Positions 1 through 11,505 of a stretch of 64,000 nucleotides of DNA are shown here, in pieces (positions within the stretch are counted from its first letter, which is position 1; every line of letters begins with the position of its first letter). The stretch is taken from the NCBI RefSeq assembly GCF_032062135.1, contig NC_092862.1:45818886-45882885 (forward strand), written 5' to 3'. The notes under the pieces were generated by a model. It saw only the letters and a program-made list of their open reading frames with translations. It was not told the DNA's origin and did not search any database. Position numbers and translations under genes: made by a program. The stretch comes from Pyxicephalus adspersus (lineage: Eukaryota > Chordata > Amphibia > Anura > Pyxicephalidae).

Positions 1-229
1 GCGCAAACATTTTTTTTTTAGGGCTGAGGGTGATATGTGTGCCATTAGAAAGAATGATTTTTTAGGGGAACAGTGACTTTTGATGCCAGCTCGCCAGTGT
101 AAAGCTGCCGATGCTGCGCGGCTTTGGCCGTGATCTCATCCAGTTGATGACTAGCGCGATCGCTTCGCATTTCAGCTGGCTAATACGGATGCGCGACCGG
201 CCAACCGATTTTGCTTGATAAATTTGGCC
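1..229 (+). mobile_element. Right-end fragment of long non-coding element (third copy)
   Basis: The stretch matches the right ends of the two longer copies at 8524-11500 and 26244-30116. Shared landmarks are the AGGGCTGAGGGTGA-like lead-in, the TTTTTTAGGGGAACAGTGAC block near 57-77, and GCTCGCCAGTGT near 89-100. It ends in a TTTTGCTTGATAAATTTGGC terminus that corresponds to the copy A and B termini. The left part lies outside the window. No protein is encoded; the minus-strand reading frame at 172-378 is a chance opening across the element border. Confidence 0.75.
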
Positions 230-2640
230 CAATATCTCTGCCTAAAAATAAACTGTACTTCTGAGTCAAACTTTGATAAGAAGCTATAGCAAAAATATTC
301 TTTAAAGGCCCTACCAAAGAGGTAAACGCCACAATTGGGACACACTGATGTCTCAAGACAGAAAGCCAACATTTTCAAAAAAGCAAACTAAATCATGATA
401 TCTGCTCAAAATACTGGAAAATTCTAAACACAGACTCTATATTAAACAAACATATCAACGACAAACCACAAATAACCTACAGGTAATTACAATCTCTTGT
501 ACAAAAGTTTTTACACTTAATAAAAACCCAATTTACTGCAAAACTACTGCCCACTTGAACCTCCCCCTAATTAGAAGTTCAAAAAAATCTGTTTGCAATG
601 ATAATTATAATTACCAGTAGAAACAGTACATACATGAGTAGGGGTAAAAGTCCAGTTTGGACCCAATCTATAATTTTTGATTACATATAATACCTTGCAT
701 AGATCTCCACATACCTTACACATGTTCATAAATTGAAATCTTTCTGTCATTGGTAAAACCTGCCTGTTTTCATATTATCTTTATATCATTGATTTCAGAC
801 AGATAATATCTACATGTCATTTGAAATTGTTTGTCATTGTTTAACTGGTATAGAGCACATCTACATCAGTTATTTTTAGCCCCCAAATAAATGTTTCTGT
901 GGCAAACAGCAAAAGGAACCACATTGCACAGTTGGGCCAATTGTTCAACAAAACAAGAATTGTGCTAGATTTTGAAGATTCTTCAGCTGCTGTAGCTCTT
1001 GAACTGAAAAAAAAGTAATTTACTAGAGAGGAAATTTACTAGAACAAGATTTACTAGAAAGGAAAGTAATGTTAGTTGTGTATTATTTTGGGGACATTTT
1101 TTTTTACACAAAAGACTGAAAAATAAAATTAAATTTCAAGGTAATGACTTTGGAAGAGTACATGCTTTTGCTAGACACTATTGCTGTTCATCCCCATTGA
1201 GTACACCCATGTCCCTATAACACCAAGTAAAATAAACTAGTAAAAGAGTCATTACTGACTTGACCAGATAGATTCAAACTTCTCAAGACTTCTACTGCAA
1301 GAAAAAAGTCTGTGACCTTATTGAAGAGCTTTGCCCTCATTTACCCTCATACATCATTTGGATAGACACACAGACCACAAATAAAAGCCTGACAGGGATT
1401 CTATTCTCTTTCCCTACTCTGTCCAAATATAATCGTTTTGGTTAATGTTGGTACTTCAAGTTTTTATATAAGCAACTATAAATATGTAAATTTAGACTGG
1501 TATTTGTGTGTACTCTTCTCCCTTTGCATTCAACAATCCCTTTGCATTCAAAAATTCATTGTTAAAAAAATTATAATGCATAATCTCATAAATAAAAAGT
1601 AAATAAAATACACACATAACATCACTGCCAAGTAGTGGCAAACGCTCAACTATGAACCCTTACGTAAGCTACTTTAGCTATTTGTTGACTTCATAATAAA
1701 GTCTGGTCACTAAGCTGAGTTGACGGACTTCCCATAGAAACAAACATTGCTCATGGAACATGCTTTGTTTCTACACAGAATTACTGTCCCTGACCTGCAG
1801 TCGTAATAAATACAGAGCAACTTACTCTGGCTAAGCTCATACAATATATCTTGCTCATTGTTTTATTTCAATGTGGTGATTCATACACAGTTACCTTGAA
1901 ACATAAGATGTAGGAGTGATGCTATTACTGCATGATAAGCAATTTAACCAATGTTACATTTTATTTAAAAGGTAGATAGATAAACCTGAGCCTCCACTAA
2001 TGTGACTTTGAAAATAATACCCTGTGACCAGTTTAAATGCATTTACCTCTCAAAGGATTTGGCTTTTTTCCCTTTTTTATATTTTAAATTAGTTGGAAAA
2101 GTTAACCTAAAACCTGAAAATAAAGCACTGTGCTTTAAAACTCAAACCCCTGTGCCAAAAGAAAGATGTAGGCTGACATTATTATCAATCTTTCTGAAAT
2201 AAGATGTCCAGCTATTTTTCGGATCTAACTGATTTATTACTTTTCCAAAAGACATGATGGGAGTTACTATAGTTAGCTAGTTCTTAGGTCTCACCAGCTT
2301 CTCTGAATCTACATGACCAATCATTTTCATGTACTATGCAAACTAACATATGAACATTAAACAAAAGACTGGCTTGTATAAGTTCAAAAGTTCAAAAATT
2401 ATCAAAAATTTTCCAATATTTCAGTATGCATTTTTAAAACTATATATAAACAAATTTATATACCTACATTTGAACTCTGATCAGAAGGAAAAAAAATTTC
2501 TTTAATTGGAACAAAATGATGGAAAGCTTCAGCCCAGGCACAAACCTAAAGAACATTGCTCTTTCCCCGTGACTACCTGCTGTGATGGGAGTGTCACGAA
2601 AGGTGTCAGGAAGGAGCATTAAAGGCTCCAGGAAAATGAA
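230..2640. other. AT-rich sequence with no recognised gene
   Basis: No coding sequence or repeat family is recognised. A short threefold repetition of TTTACTAGA occurs near 1018-1060. The 66-codon frame at 2002-2202 has no recognisable domain and looks like chance. Confidence 0.55.
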
Positions 2641-2855
2641 AGTGAGGATGTTTGGATAGATTTTTTAGAAAGAAACAAAGGGGCTATAGGGCCCTAGAGC
2701 CGGCCAAGGGTGTGAAAGGGTGGGTTCCTTGGCCCAACCCAATCCTTGCACTCAGGTGCAATAGAAAGAGGAAATTGATCAGCAAGAGGCTGAGGGAAGA
2801 GCATCAGCCACTTTGTTGTAGGCTGGAGTGTGTTACAGGCTGGAGTGTGCTTAGA

Positions 2856-3070
2856 AGGCAGCCAGAAGGTTCCAGGCTGAGTAGGCAGCCAGAAGGTTCC
2901 AGGCTGAGTAGGCAGCCAGAGGGTTCCAGGCTGGGAAGGCAGCCACAGGGTTCCAGGCTGGGAAGGCAGCCACAGGGTTCCAGGCTGTCAGGGCAGCCAC
3001 AGGGTTCCAGGCTGTGAAGGGAGCCAGAATCTGTTCCATGCAGGAGAAGGGAGCCAGAATGGGTTCCAGG
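2856..3070. repeat. Minisatellite, about eight 27-bp units
   Basis: About eight tandem copies of a 27-bp unit containing GGCAGCCAGAAGG and TTCCAGGCTG. The first units are nearly identical and the last two are more diverged. A related GGCTGGAGTGTG duplication lies just upstream at 2821-2850. Because 27 is divisible by three, frames stay open on both strands: a plus frame at 2652-3017 with an RQPEGSRLS-type repeat, and two minus frames. There is no signal peptide, domain or splice context, so these are read as a by-product of the repeat and not as a protein gene. Confidence 0.9.
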
Positions 3071-4221
3071 CCACATGAGAGGGGACAGAGCTCCAGGAAA
3101 GCCAGCGGGCAAAACCGGCAGCAAAATATGATTTAATATTAGATTTCGCCTTTCTTACATATGGACACATTCCTGTTAAAAATATGTATGTTCCATGTCT
3201 GCAATGCTGATCATGAGAAAAAGGCATTTTGACTAAAGTTTGTTGTAATTATAAATCATTATCATATAATTGCATATCATTATTAAAGAAAGCAGTTATT
3301 TACAACAACATGTTGAAAATCTAGACTTCTTGTAAATGTATAATAACAAAAATGGGAAATAGAAACTACCTTTTACATTTACACCATATGATTATAAGCT
3401 GTAATATTATGGTATAATAGTAACAAATTTAGCCTTTAATTCTGCCTAATGGAAATCCCTGACTGGCCTGCCAAAGGGATACGCAAGTGATTTTTCTGTT
3501 GTCATAAAAAGGTGATGAAACTGTAGACCTTTCTTCTGGTATGTCTCTGTGGACACTCATCATGATCGTAAGAAGTACTTTTAATTATAAATGAACCTGA
3601 CCCCTACTATTAAAATATTACTGGTGTGCGAGTGATCACATTAAAGCTGTATATTTATTAATGTACTTTTGCAATCCCGGACTAAAAAGTGATATAGAAA
3701 AATACAGACAATTACACTTTTTATTTTGTTTCTCAACTACTACGACTAAATGGGGATAAACTCAAACTGCATCTTAACTCAACTGCAATTTAGGAGAAGG
3801 CTGGACACTATAATTTGCCAATTTGTGATTTACTTTTGCCTACACAGCGCACAGTTCCCTGTATGAATATTGGTACCAATTTTTGTGAGGGAATTTCTAG
3901 CACAAAAATTATATTGGAAAATTGGACCCCCCCTCTATTATTATGTTATTTTCACTAAATTTGTTGTTAGGGTTCTGGGTACGTGGGAACAAGCCCCAAA
4001 ATAAAAAAATATAAGCATATAGTTTTTCTATAAATTAAAGTTAGGCTAAAATTACCCTCTAACTCAAGTTTTCTCACTTTGTTTTTTACCAAACCTTGGC
4101 TCTTCTGTAATGTATCTGTAACTGCTCATTGTACTATAATCTGTGTCAGCTTTTTCAAAACCTCATTGTTTAATGTTTAACTGGACTTCTTTGTAAATTC
4201 TTTGAGTGGAAGCTTATCGCA
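3071..4221. other. AT-rich sequence, nothing recognised
   Basis: No long reading frame, RNA gene or recognised repeat was seen. Confidence 0.5.
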
Positions 4222-4290
4222 GAATATAGACTATCAAGGGTGAACCTGGGTAATCTAGCAAACCTAGAATTGATTTTTTAAAATCTTTGA
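4222..4290. repeat. Fragment of palindromic MITE (GGGCCTGATTTATTAAAGC family)
   Basis: Contains GTGAACCTGGGTAATCTAGC followed by AAACCTAGAATTGATTTTT. This is the internal part of the MITE family seen more completely at 18405-18620 and 22748-22967. Both ends are missing. Confidence 0.6.
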
Positions 4291-5848
4291 TATTGTATGA
4301 GCACATTCCTGAATTCCACATTCATTCCTGAACAAACTGCATTTAAATACAAATCATCAATGGAGTGATTTAAGTACCACCTGCAGTTTCGAATTCATCT
4401 TCTAAAGATGTCATAGTTTGCAGGGAAATTGGACTAATTGCTTTCTGCCATGGAGAGGATTATTTCCCAGCATGCAAAACAGAAAGTGAGGCTGGAGTTC
4501 AGCTTTAAAGCCACTAACCAATGTTTTGAGTAAATGCAAAGTCCCTAACATAGTATTAGTGTATTGGCGTTCCAATAATTTGATCAGCAATAGGATTTTG
4601 GCCCAAGTCATTTGGCAATATACTTTTAACTTTGACATTTTCATTCGATCACACTCTGGTCAGCAAAACCAATAATTGCATAGTATGGGGACTGCTGATG
4701 GATTCCAGTCAATAAGTTCATTTATTCACTATATAAGTCATTGACATTGTAAACGAATAGCACTATACGTATATATAGTGCTCACCAAGATATCACCCAA
4801 TTTAGTGGCAGGATTCGCAAGCTGCTGATTGATGTGGATTTACATTCTTAAACACAGGGCATATATTGACCCACCCCAATACTTTGCCACCCCACCTTAG
4901 TTCAGCAATGCTAAACTCATAGTCAGGTGTCCAAACCTGTAATCAAGTGGTGGCCAGGTAAGACACCTAAACTCTAGAATGAAATCAGAAGTTCCTTTGT
5001 TCTCTGTTTCAGGTTATATGTTTCTGGAGCCCCAGGTATACCCCCGGTACAGCCCTCAATTTCCATATCAGCAAGCAAGTAAGTGAATTTCAATATGGAA
5101 AAATGTAATCTCCTTGCTGATATGCACCTTACAAGTCCTGAAAATCTTCCAGGCGTATATCACTGTCAATGTTTTATCTTAAAAAAATATATTTATCCCA
5201 TTCCGGTAAACAATACTAAACATTATTATCTACAGAGTATCAAAGAGTGGTTACATAGCTAAATTGTATATAAAAAGCAAAACATTGACTATCATTACTG
5301 GACGGTGTGACATAACAAATTGGTTGTTTGATCATTTTTATTAAGAAACAATAAAACTCTTCATTCGAATGTCAGCTATTTGTATTTATATTTTATTGCT
5401 TCCATAAAGCCAAAGAAAATAAAAAATGTAAATCAAATAAGATATTTTTAATTGGCCATTAAATTATATTTCTGTTTGATCCATTTTGTTGTCAGCTTCT
5501 GCACTGGAAAATGTGGTTTGAATTTCTACTCAATGAATTAATGCATCTCAGTCATACACAAAAAGACATTTTTACAAGGTTAATTACACTCAAGATGAAG
5601 AATATAAAATGTGTTTTTTTTTCTCACCTACTGTAGACTGGTAATTTGTTAACCTGATGTGTTTTACCATACTGCATGATTTATGTTTATTTTTCAGTTT
5701 TAAATTGTAAAACCTTGCTAGGAATGTTAATGCGTAAAATAACTTCCTATCTTACATACATATAGCTTATGGGTTAGGTATAAAAATATTATTAATAAAA
5801 AAGCACCAAAAAATAATATAGATATCATATGAATAAATGTGTATATTC
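4291..5848. other. AT-rich sequence holding one exon-shaped segment
   Basis: Apart from the candidate exon at 5013-5078, nothing is recognised. The minus frame at 4411-4644 has no domain. Confidence 0.45.
5013..5078 (+). other. Candidate 66-bp symmetric exon, unassigned
   Basis: The segment is preceded by a pyrimidine-rich tract ending TTCTCTGTTTCAG and followed by the strong donor-like GTAAGTGA. At 66 bp it keeps frame if skipped. All three frames are open. The frame starting at the third base reads YMFLEPQVYPRYSPQFPYQQ, rich in Pro, Tyr and Gln, as in low-complexity tails of some RNA-binding or transcription proteins. I cannot assign it to a gene, and I see no partner exon nearby. It could be a chance pairing of splice-like signals. 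The local GC content is higher than in its surroundings. Confidence 0.25.
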
Positions 5849-5849
5849 T

Positions 5850-5910
<61 letters not shown>
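5849..5910. repeat. (TATC)n microsatellite
   Basis: About 15 tetranucleotide units, with one TTTA interruption near the left end. The tract is nearly pure and so probably length-variable. Confidence 0.97.
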
Positions 5911-5911
<1 letters not shown>

Positions 5912-6422
5912 ATCTACAAGTGATGGAAACGGTTGCATTTTCTGTATATAAGATTTAAATAGCCCTCTATGGTCCTCAGAAATAAGGTTGTGAATGCCTA
6001 TGTGTCTAGCAAGTATAGTGATATTTGCCCAGATTAAAAAATACAGCAACTTTCCCAACTTGTCCCTCATTTAGGTGTTTGAGGCTTATGGAATCTGAAG
6101 GCTTCCTTCATCCAAGGAAATAAGTAAAGAATACAGAAGCTTCACTTACCTATATCACCATTTTTGGGGGTGGGTACCAGCAGTCAATAACTTACTTTGC
6201 ATATGTCCTCAAATTGTATTTTTAAAATTAAAAATATTTAAGGCTTCAAAAATTTAGGATACATTTTTATGCTGGCATTCATTTGAGAAATGATGTAGTG
6301 ATCTTCATTGACCGTACTTATATATACAAATTACAAAGTCATGCGATAAGTAATTGTATTAAATAAGAGTTTGTTGATCAGTGAATGACAATGTATAAAA
6401 GGAACAATGCCATATGCCAAAT
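5911..6422. other. No recognised feature
   Basis: Unique-looking AT-rich DNA between the microsatellite and the foldback element. Confidence 0.5.
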
Positions 6423-7327
6423 CATATGAGCAATATAAGTCTAGAAGAGTGGGACTATTCAGGCATATGGTAAAATAAAGTTAGTATTTTATTGATTAAT
6501 CATTTTAAGAACAACATAAAATTAAACCATTGCCTATAACAAAGGCAACAAAATTGATATCAATTCATAAAGTTCACATAGAATAATACTTCCGAATCGC
6601 ATAAGGCAGATCCACAAGGAAGAGAAACACGTGATGACAACAAGCACAGAGGGGCAGAAACAGCTAAGTACAGGTAAACCTAATAAATATTTAAAAGATC
6701 ATTATTGGTGTTTTTTAGATAATGGAATACCAAGTATGCCTGTATACTATATACACAATACCATTTATATGATAATTTATTGTATTCAATTAGTGACACA
6801 TGAAAGGAAATATTTTCTAGCTTATACTTATAATCTTTTTAAATATTTATTAGATTTTCCTGTACTTATCTGTTTCTGCCCCTCTGCGCCTGTTGCCATC
6901 ACGTGTACCTCTCCCTTGTGAATCTGCTTATGCGATTGGGAAGAGATACTTTATTACCTATTTTTTATTCTTGTGATCTACAGTAGTGAGTATTATTCTT
7001 TGTGAACTTTAAGTATTGATATCAATTTTGTTACAGTACATTTGTTTGATTGTGCATTATATATGTTGATCTTAGGTCTCTATATGTGTGGTTCATCCTG
7101 AAGAAGCTGTTAAAAAAACACAAAACGCGTTGATGTTAAATGAAACCATCAGGAGACTATATATTATTATAAAAGACTCATGTTTAGGATCTTTTGAAAA
7201 TATTTTGTGATGTGCGTTGTTACATTGCCTTTGTTATAGGCAATGGTTAAATTTTATCTTGTTTTTAAAATGATTAGTCAATAAAATAGTCCCGCTCTTC
7301 TGCACATTAGACTCATATTGCTCATGC
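6423..7327. mobile_element. Foldback (long inverted repeat) element, 0.9 kb
   Basis: The outer arms pair at 6423-6550 and about 7195-7327. The left arm shows GAGCAATATAAGTCTAGAAG and the right arm is its inverse around AGACTCATATTGCTC. Both hold the block CCATTGCCTATAACAAAGGC. The inner arms pair at about 6550-6690 and 6835-7040, sharing GCAGAGGGGCAGAAACAG-type sequence. The right arm has two extra segments: about 48 bp near 6940-6990, and about 170 bp at 7030-7195. The second holds the CCTGAAGAAGC...AACGCGTTG motif. The 96-codon frame at 6631-6921 spans the loop and is not a gene. The superfamily is unknown to me. Confidence 0.8.
7097..7132 (+). repeat. Recurrent CCTGAAGAAGC...CGCGTTG motif
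   Basis: A 36-bp block with CCTGAAGAAGC at the left and AAAACGCGTTG at the right, separated by an A-rich spacer. Related blocks lie on the minus strand at 38461-38493 and 43363-43398. Function unknown. Confidence 0.6.
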
Positions 7328-8518
7328 AATAATTAAGTCTAATTGTACCATAAAATGGCATAACTAGCAACAATCTGTACTTGTGGACACTGGTTTTAGC
7401 ACTAAACCTTTAGATAATAAACATTTAAAAGATAACTAAATCAAAAGCAGTGTGATATTTTGGAGCTTACAAGACCTTTGGTGGCCACACTAGTTTTAAA
7501 TACTTAGCGAGAGCAGATACCTGTATACCAAGATAACTGTGCCTTTTGCCAGAAATGTAATGTATTTGTCACTTACTGTGAGTATAACTAAAAGTTAAGG
7601 CAAACTTATCTTTCTTCTGAAAACTTCTGTTGCTAATCTCGCTCAAGTAATAATGATGACTAAAGACAGGCATGTTTATAGTACAGCCTGGGTGACAACA
7701 ACCAAAGGGGTAATAGAGTAGCTACCCATGGAAAAAAGTGTGTTATTTGAAGAGTTACTAGGTGATAAAAAATAGCTGAAAAAGAAATGTAACTACCTCA
7801 TCTAGCAACTGAAGTGCTGCAATATATTACGTTTTTGTACTTGTGATAAATGTTCTTTTACTGGAAAACCAATAAATCACTTGCAGGTGTTACAACTTTC
7901 TTAAAATATGCACCTGTGTTATATTACAATGATGTCTAGATAAACATCAAGTGGCATGCAAGTGTAAGTGTAAAACTACTTTTTTACTGTGAACTACACA
8001 TCAGTTCATTCTGAATACCAATTAGCTGAAAAAAAGCCTAGTGTATATTTGCACACTTGTCTCCAAGAGTGCTTTTAATTAGTGTTATTTTGACAGCCAG
8101 TAAACTAGTTAGTTTCCAGAACTGCTGACGGGCAAGCAAAATATCACATGGTTTAAAATAGTGTTCACACGTCTGCCTACATTTAACCTTACTAATCAAA
8201 CATCTTGTTTTTTTGCTTGTCAAGGTAGAGAAAGCATATATTAAATACCTATTCTGGCTTATGTTTACAAAATAAAAAAACTACAAAATCTTTTCTTTTC
8301 ATTTTATCAATATTTTAAGGTAACTTCTCCCAATTACTCAGCCCGACAGTTCACTGCTCAGCACATATATCTACCTATATTCATACTATTTTGATTTTTT
8401 TGACTGAAAAAGTGGAATTCCTGCTCATTAGTATAGAAATTAGAAAATTCTATATAATTTGTCAAACAAAATTACTAGCATTGTTCATTGGGATTGAAAG
8501 GGCATGTTTAGGGCAGAG
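7328..8518. other. No recognised feature
   Basis: AT-rich DNA between two transposable elements. The 61-codon minus frame at 8038-8223 lacks any domain. Confidence 0.5.
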
Positions 8519-8523
8519 CCATT

Positions 8524-11500
8524 CACCCTGATTCATTAATGAAATGCACATACGATTGGCGTGTGTACGTACGCGCCGGTCAGCAAGCTCTATTACTGCG
8601 AGTCGGGCCCGAGTTCTAGTGAACTCGCCTGCCGGTTTCCTGCAAGGATGGACAAAGGTCTCGAATACGCCAATTAGGGTGATTAATTTTCAGCTGCGCG
8701 ATTCAGAAGGAGATGTTAACCTCAATGGTGAGGTGATAGCAATTGATTAGCACACACTTGCGCCCTGTTTTGTGCGCATCTCCAGTCCATTTTATAGGTC
8801 AGTTTGAATCTTTAATGCTTGATGTTTTTTTGTGTAAGTGCTACTTTTTATATGTTACATTCTACTCAATCACAAACTTGCTTCATTTATGGTTACATTT
8901 GTTGCACTTCTTGTTACTTTTTCTTTTGGTTGCAACACTGCAAACTAATTTCTATCAAGCTGGATATATACTAAGTGGCACTTTCAAATATGTCATCACA
9001 CAAAAGTATGGATGTAAAAAAATATGTGAACAAACATTTGTGACCTGATTAGAATTTCATTCTAGTTTGACTTTAGAGAAATCAAATATTTTTAGTAAAG
9101 GATTATAGGTAAACATTTTATCATTCATGTATGACGGAACATTTAGTGATTTCACTTGTGTGTGTATGTCAAAATACATTTAAATGTATACAAATACATA
9201 TGCATTTTCATTAGTACTATTTTAACTGGACTGGTTTGTGTGTGTGNNNNNNNNNNNNNNNNNNNNNNNNNNNNNNNNNNNNNNNNNNNNNNNNNNNNNN
9301 NNNNNNNNNNNNNNNNNNNNNNNNNNNNNNNNNNNNNNNNNNNNNNNNNNNNNNNNNNNNNNNNNNNNNNNNNNNNNNNNNNNNNNNNNNNNNNNNNNNN
9401 NNNNNNNNNNNNNNNNNNNNNNNNNNNNNNNNNNNNNNNNNNNNNNNNNNNNNNNNNNNNNNNNNNNNNNNNNNNNNNNNNNNNNNNNNNNNNNNNNNNN
9501 NNNNNNNNNNNNNNNNNNNNNNNNNNNNNNNNNNNNNNNNNNNNNNNNNNNNNNNNNNNNNNNNNNNNNNNNNNNNNNNNNNNNNNNNNNNNNNNNNNNN
9601 NNNNNNNNNNNNNNNNNNNNNNNNNNNNNNNNNNNNNNNNNNNNNNNNNNNNNNNNNNNNNNNNNNNNNNNNNNNNNNNNNNNNNNNNNNNNNNNNNNNN
9701 NNNNNNNNNNNNNNNNNNNNNNNNNNNNNNNNNNNNNNNNNNNNNNNNNNNNNNNNNNNNNNNNNNNNNNNNNNNNNNNNNNNNNNNNNNNNNNNNNNNN
9801 NNNNNNNNNNNNNNNNNNNNNNNNNNNNNNNNNNNNNNNNNNNNNNNNNNNNNNNNNNNNNNNNNNNNNNNNNNNNNNNNNNNNNNNNNNNNNNNNNNNN
9901 NNNNNNNNNNNNNNNNNNNNNNNNNNNNNNNNNNNNNNNNNNNNNNNNNNNNNNNNNNNNNNNNNNNTATATGAAAGTTCCAGGGCCAAATCCACTTTGT
10001 GCCAAACCTTTTCTTGCTTTTCCATCCCTTTAGGATGTTTCCGCAGGTTTGAATGGCATTTTAGATCCTGGCCCACTATATATAATTGGCTTACTCCCCT
10101 CAGCTTGGTAGTGGAAGCACATAAAGGTGAATTCCTTCTTTTAACCAGAAGCAATATCCTTCATGAATGTTGCTTGTGGCCAAGCCCATGACATCAGAAA
10201 TCATAGTAAGAAATGGGCAATATTTGCAATGTGAAGCAATATGGTCCAAAAAGCCCTCTTTGCCTATATCTTCTTGTAATTTCTCTTTTCTATGTATATG
10301 TACACACATCTAAATGCATACATACATGTTTGGCTTTATGCGCAATCATGTCTTTACATACATGAGTGCATATGAAGCAAAACATGTAATATACACAAAT
10401 AAAATACAAACTTACCTTAATAAGGACTGTGCAAAAGTGCAGTGCATTTTTCAGCTGATAAAACAGTTCAGGCGCACATAGTGGGTCCGCCATGGCGCAC
10501 AACTATGTGATACACACTATGTGCACAACTATGCGCATCAAACAACTGAGTTTTAATAAGACAATTGTGCTGTTTTTAGCCTTACAAATAATTCAGAGAA
10601 AGGAACAGCTTAAAAACAATCACAGTTGTCTTTTTAAACTGTGTCCTGGGAGATTGGAACGGAGATCACATAACAAACCCCCAAAAAACAAACAACATTT
10701 TACAAACAACTTTATTCAAAAGAAACATTTGCTAAAAGGTCACAATAAAATATAAAAACACATAAACACAAAAAAACACACATCACTAAATTTACACTAA
10801 ATGACAAAAAAATTAAAAAGAACAAACAAAACACATGTAAACCCACACTTCCATGTAAAGCCAAAATAGTTCAAAAATGGCCCAACAAATATTGCATTCA
10901 AAAAATACTTACCAAACCAATATGCAATTTTGGCCTATCAAGGGTAGAAAACTGGATTAGAAAATATTTATGCAGGACAAACATTGAAAAGTGGTAATAA
11001 AGGCAGAATTTTGCAATCAAACAATATGGCCACAAACACAATAACATTGCATTAACATTGACTTCAATATTGCAAAATGGACATTAAAACATTCAACATT
11101 TTATTACAATCAGGCTTAAACACCGTATGTTACCAGTATAGTGGGGGGCAAGCACCCAGTCTGTTATGGTACCAGTATGTATTGTACTGTAGTTGTTTTC
11201 ACGATATTGCCCGTATACCGTATGCAGAGACTTTCTGTGATTTAGCAATAACATTTACGGTAATATGTGTGCCATTAGAAAGAATGCTTTTTTAGGGGAA
11301 CAGTGACTTTTAATGGAAGCTCGCCAGTGTCAAACTGCCGGGGATGTGCAGCTCCAGCAGCGAGATCATTTTGTTTACTAACTTCCATGCGAATACGCCA
11401 GCGCCTGAAATTTAGTTGATAAATTGATCGAAGGCTTCTGATTTTAGATTGCGAATACGAATGCGCGAATGAGCTTCCGATTTTGCTTGGTGAATCACCC
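8524..11500 (+). mobile_element. Long non-coding element, copy A
   Basis: The ends read CACCCTGATTCATTAATG at the left and TTTTGCTTGGTGAATCACCC at the right, giving short degenerate inverted termini around TGATTCA. An exact direct repeat CCATT flanks it at 8519-8523 and 11501-11505. It aligns collinearly with copy B: CGAATACGCCAATTAGGGTG near 8663, ACTGCAAACTAATTT near 8937, CTCAGCTTGGTAGTGGAAGC near 10099, and TCACAATAAAATATA near 10739. No conserved transposase frame is visible, so it is probably non-autonomous. Part is hidden by the N gap. The 11090-11260 section differs from copy B. Confidence 0.8.
9247..9967. other. Assembly gap (721 N)
   Basis: A run of N starts right after a GTGTGTGTG tract, so a (TG)n repeat probably broke the assembly. 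From the alignment to copy B, the missing sequence should correspond roughly to 27100-27660. The apparent reading frames across the gap have no meaning. Confidence 0.99.
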
Positions 11501-11505
11501 CCATT

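Noticed and set aside
2652..3124. Repeat-containing protein of about 121 residues
   Set aside because: The open frames on both strands follow from the 27-bp unit; no domain, signal or gene structure supports translation.
6631..6921. 96-codon plus frame
   Set aside because: It spans the loop and arms of the foldback element.
9156..10191. Long reading frames on both strands at 9156-10191
   Set aside because: They consist almost wholly of unknown residues across the assembly gap.
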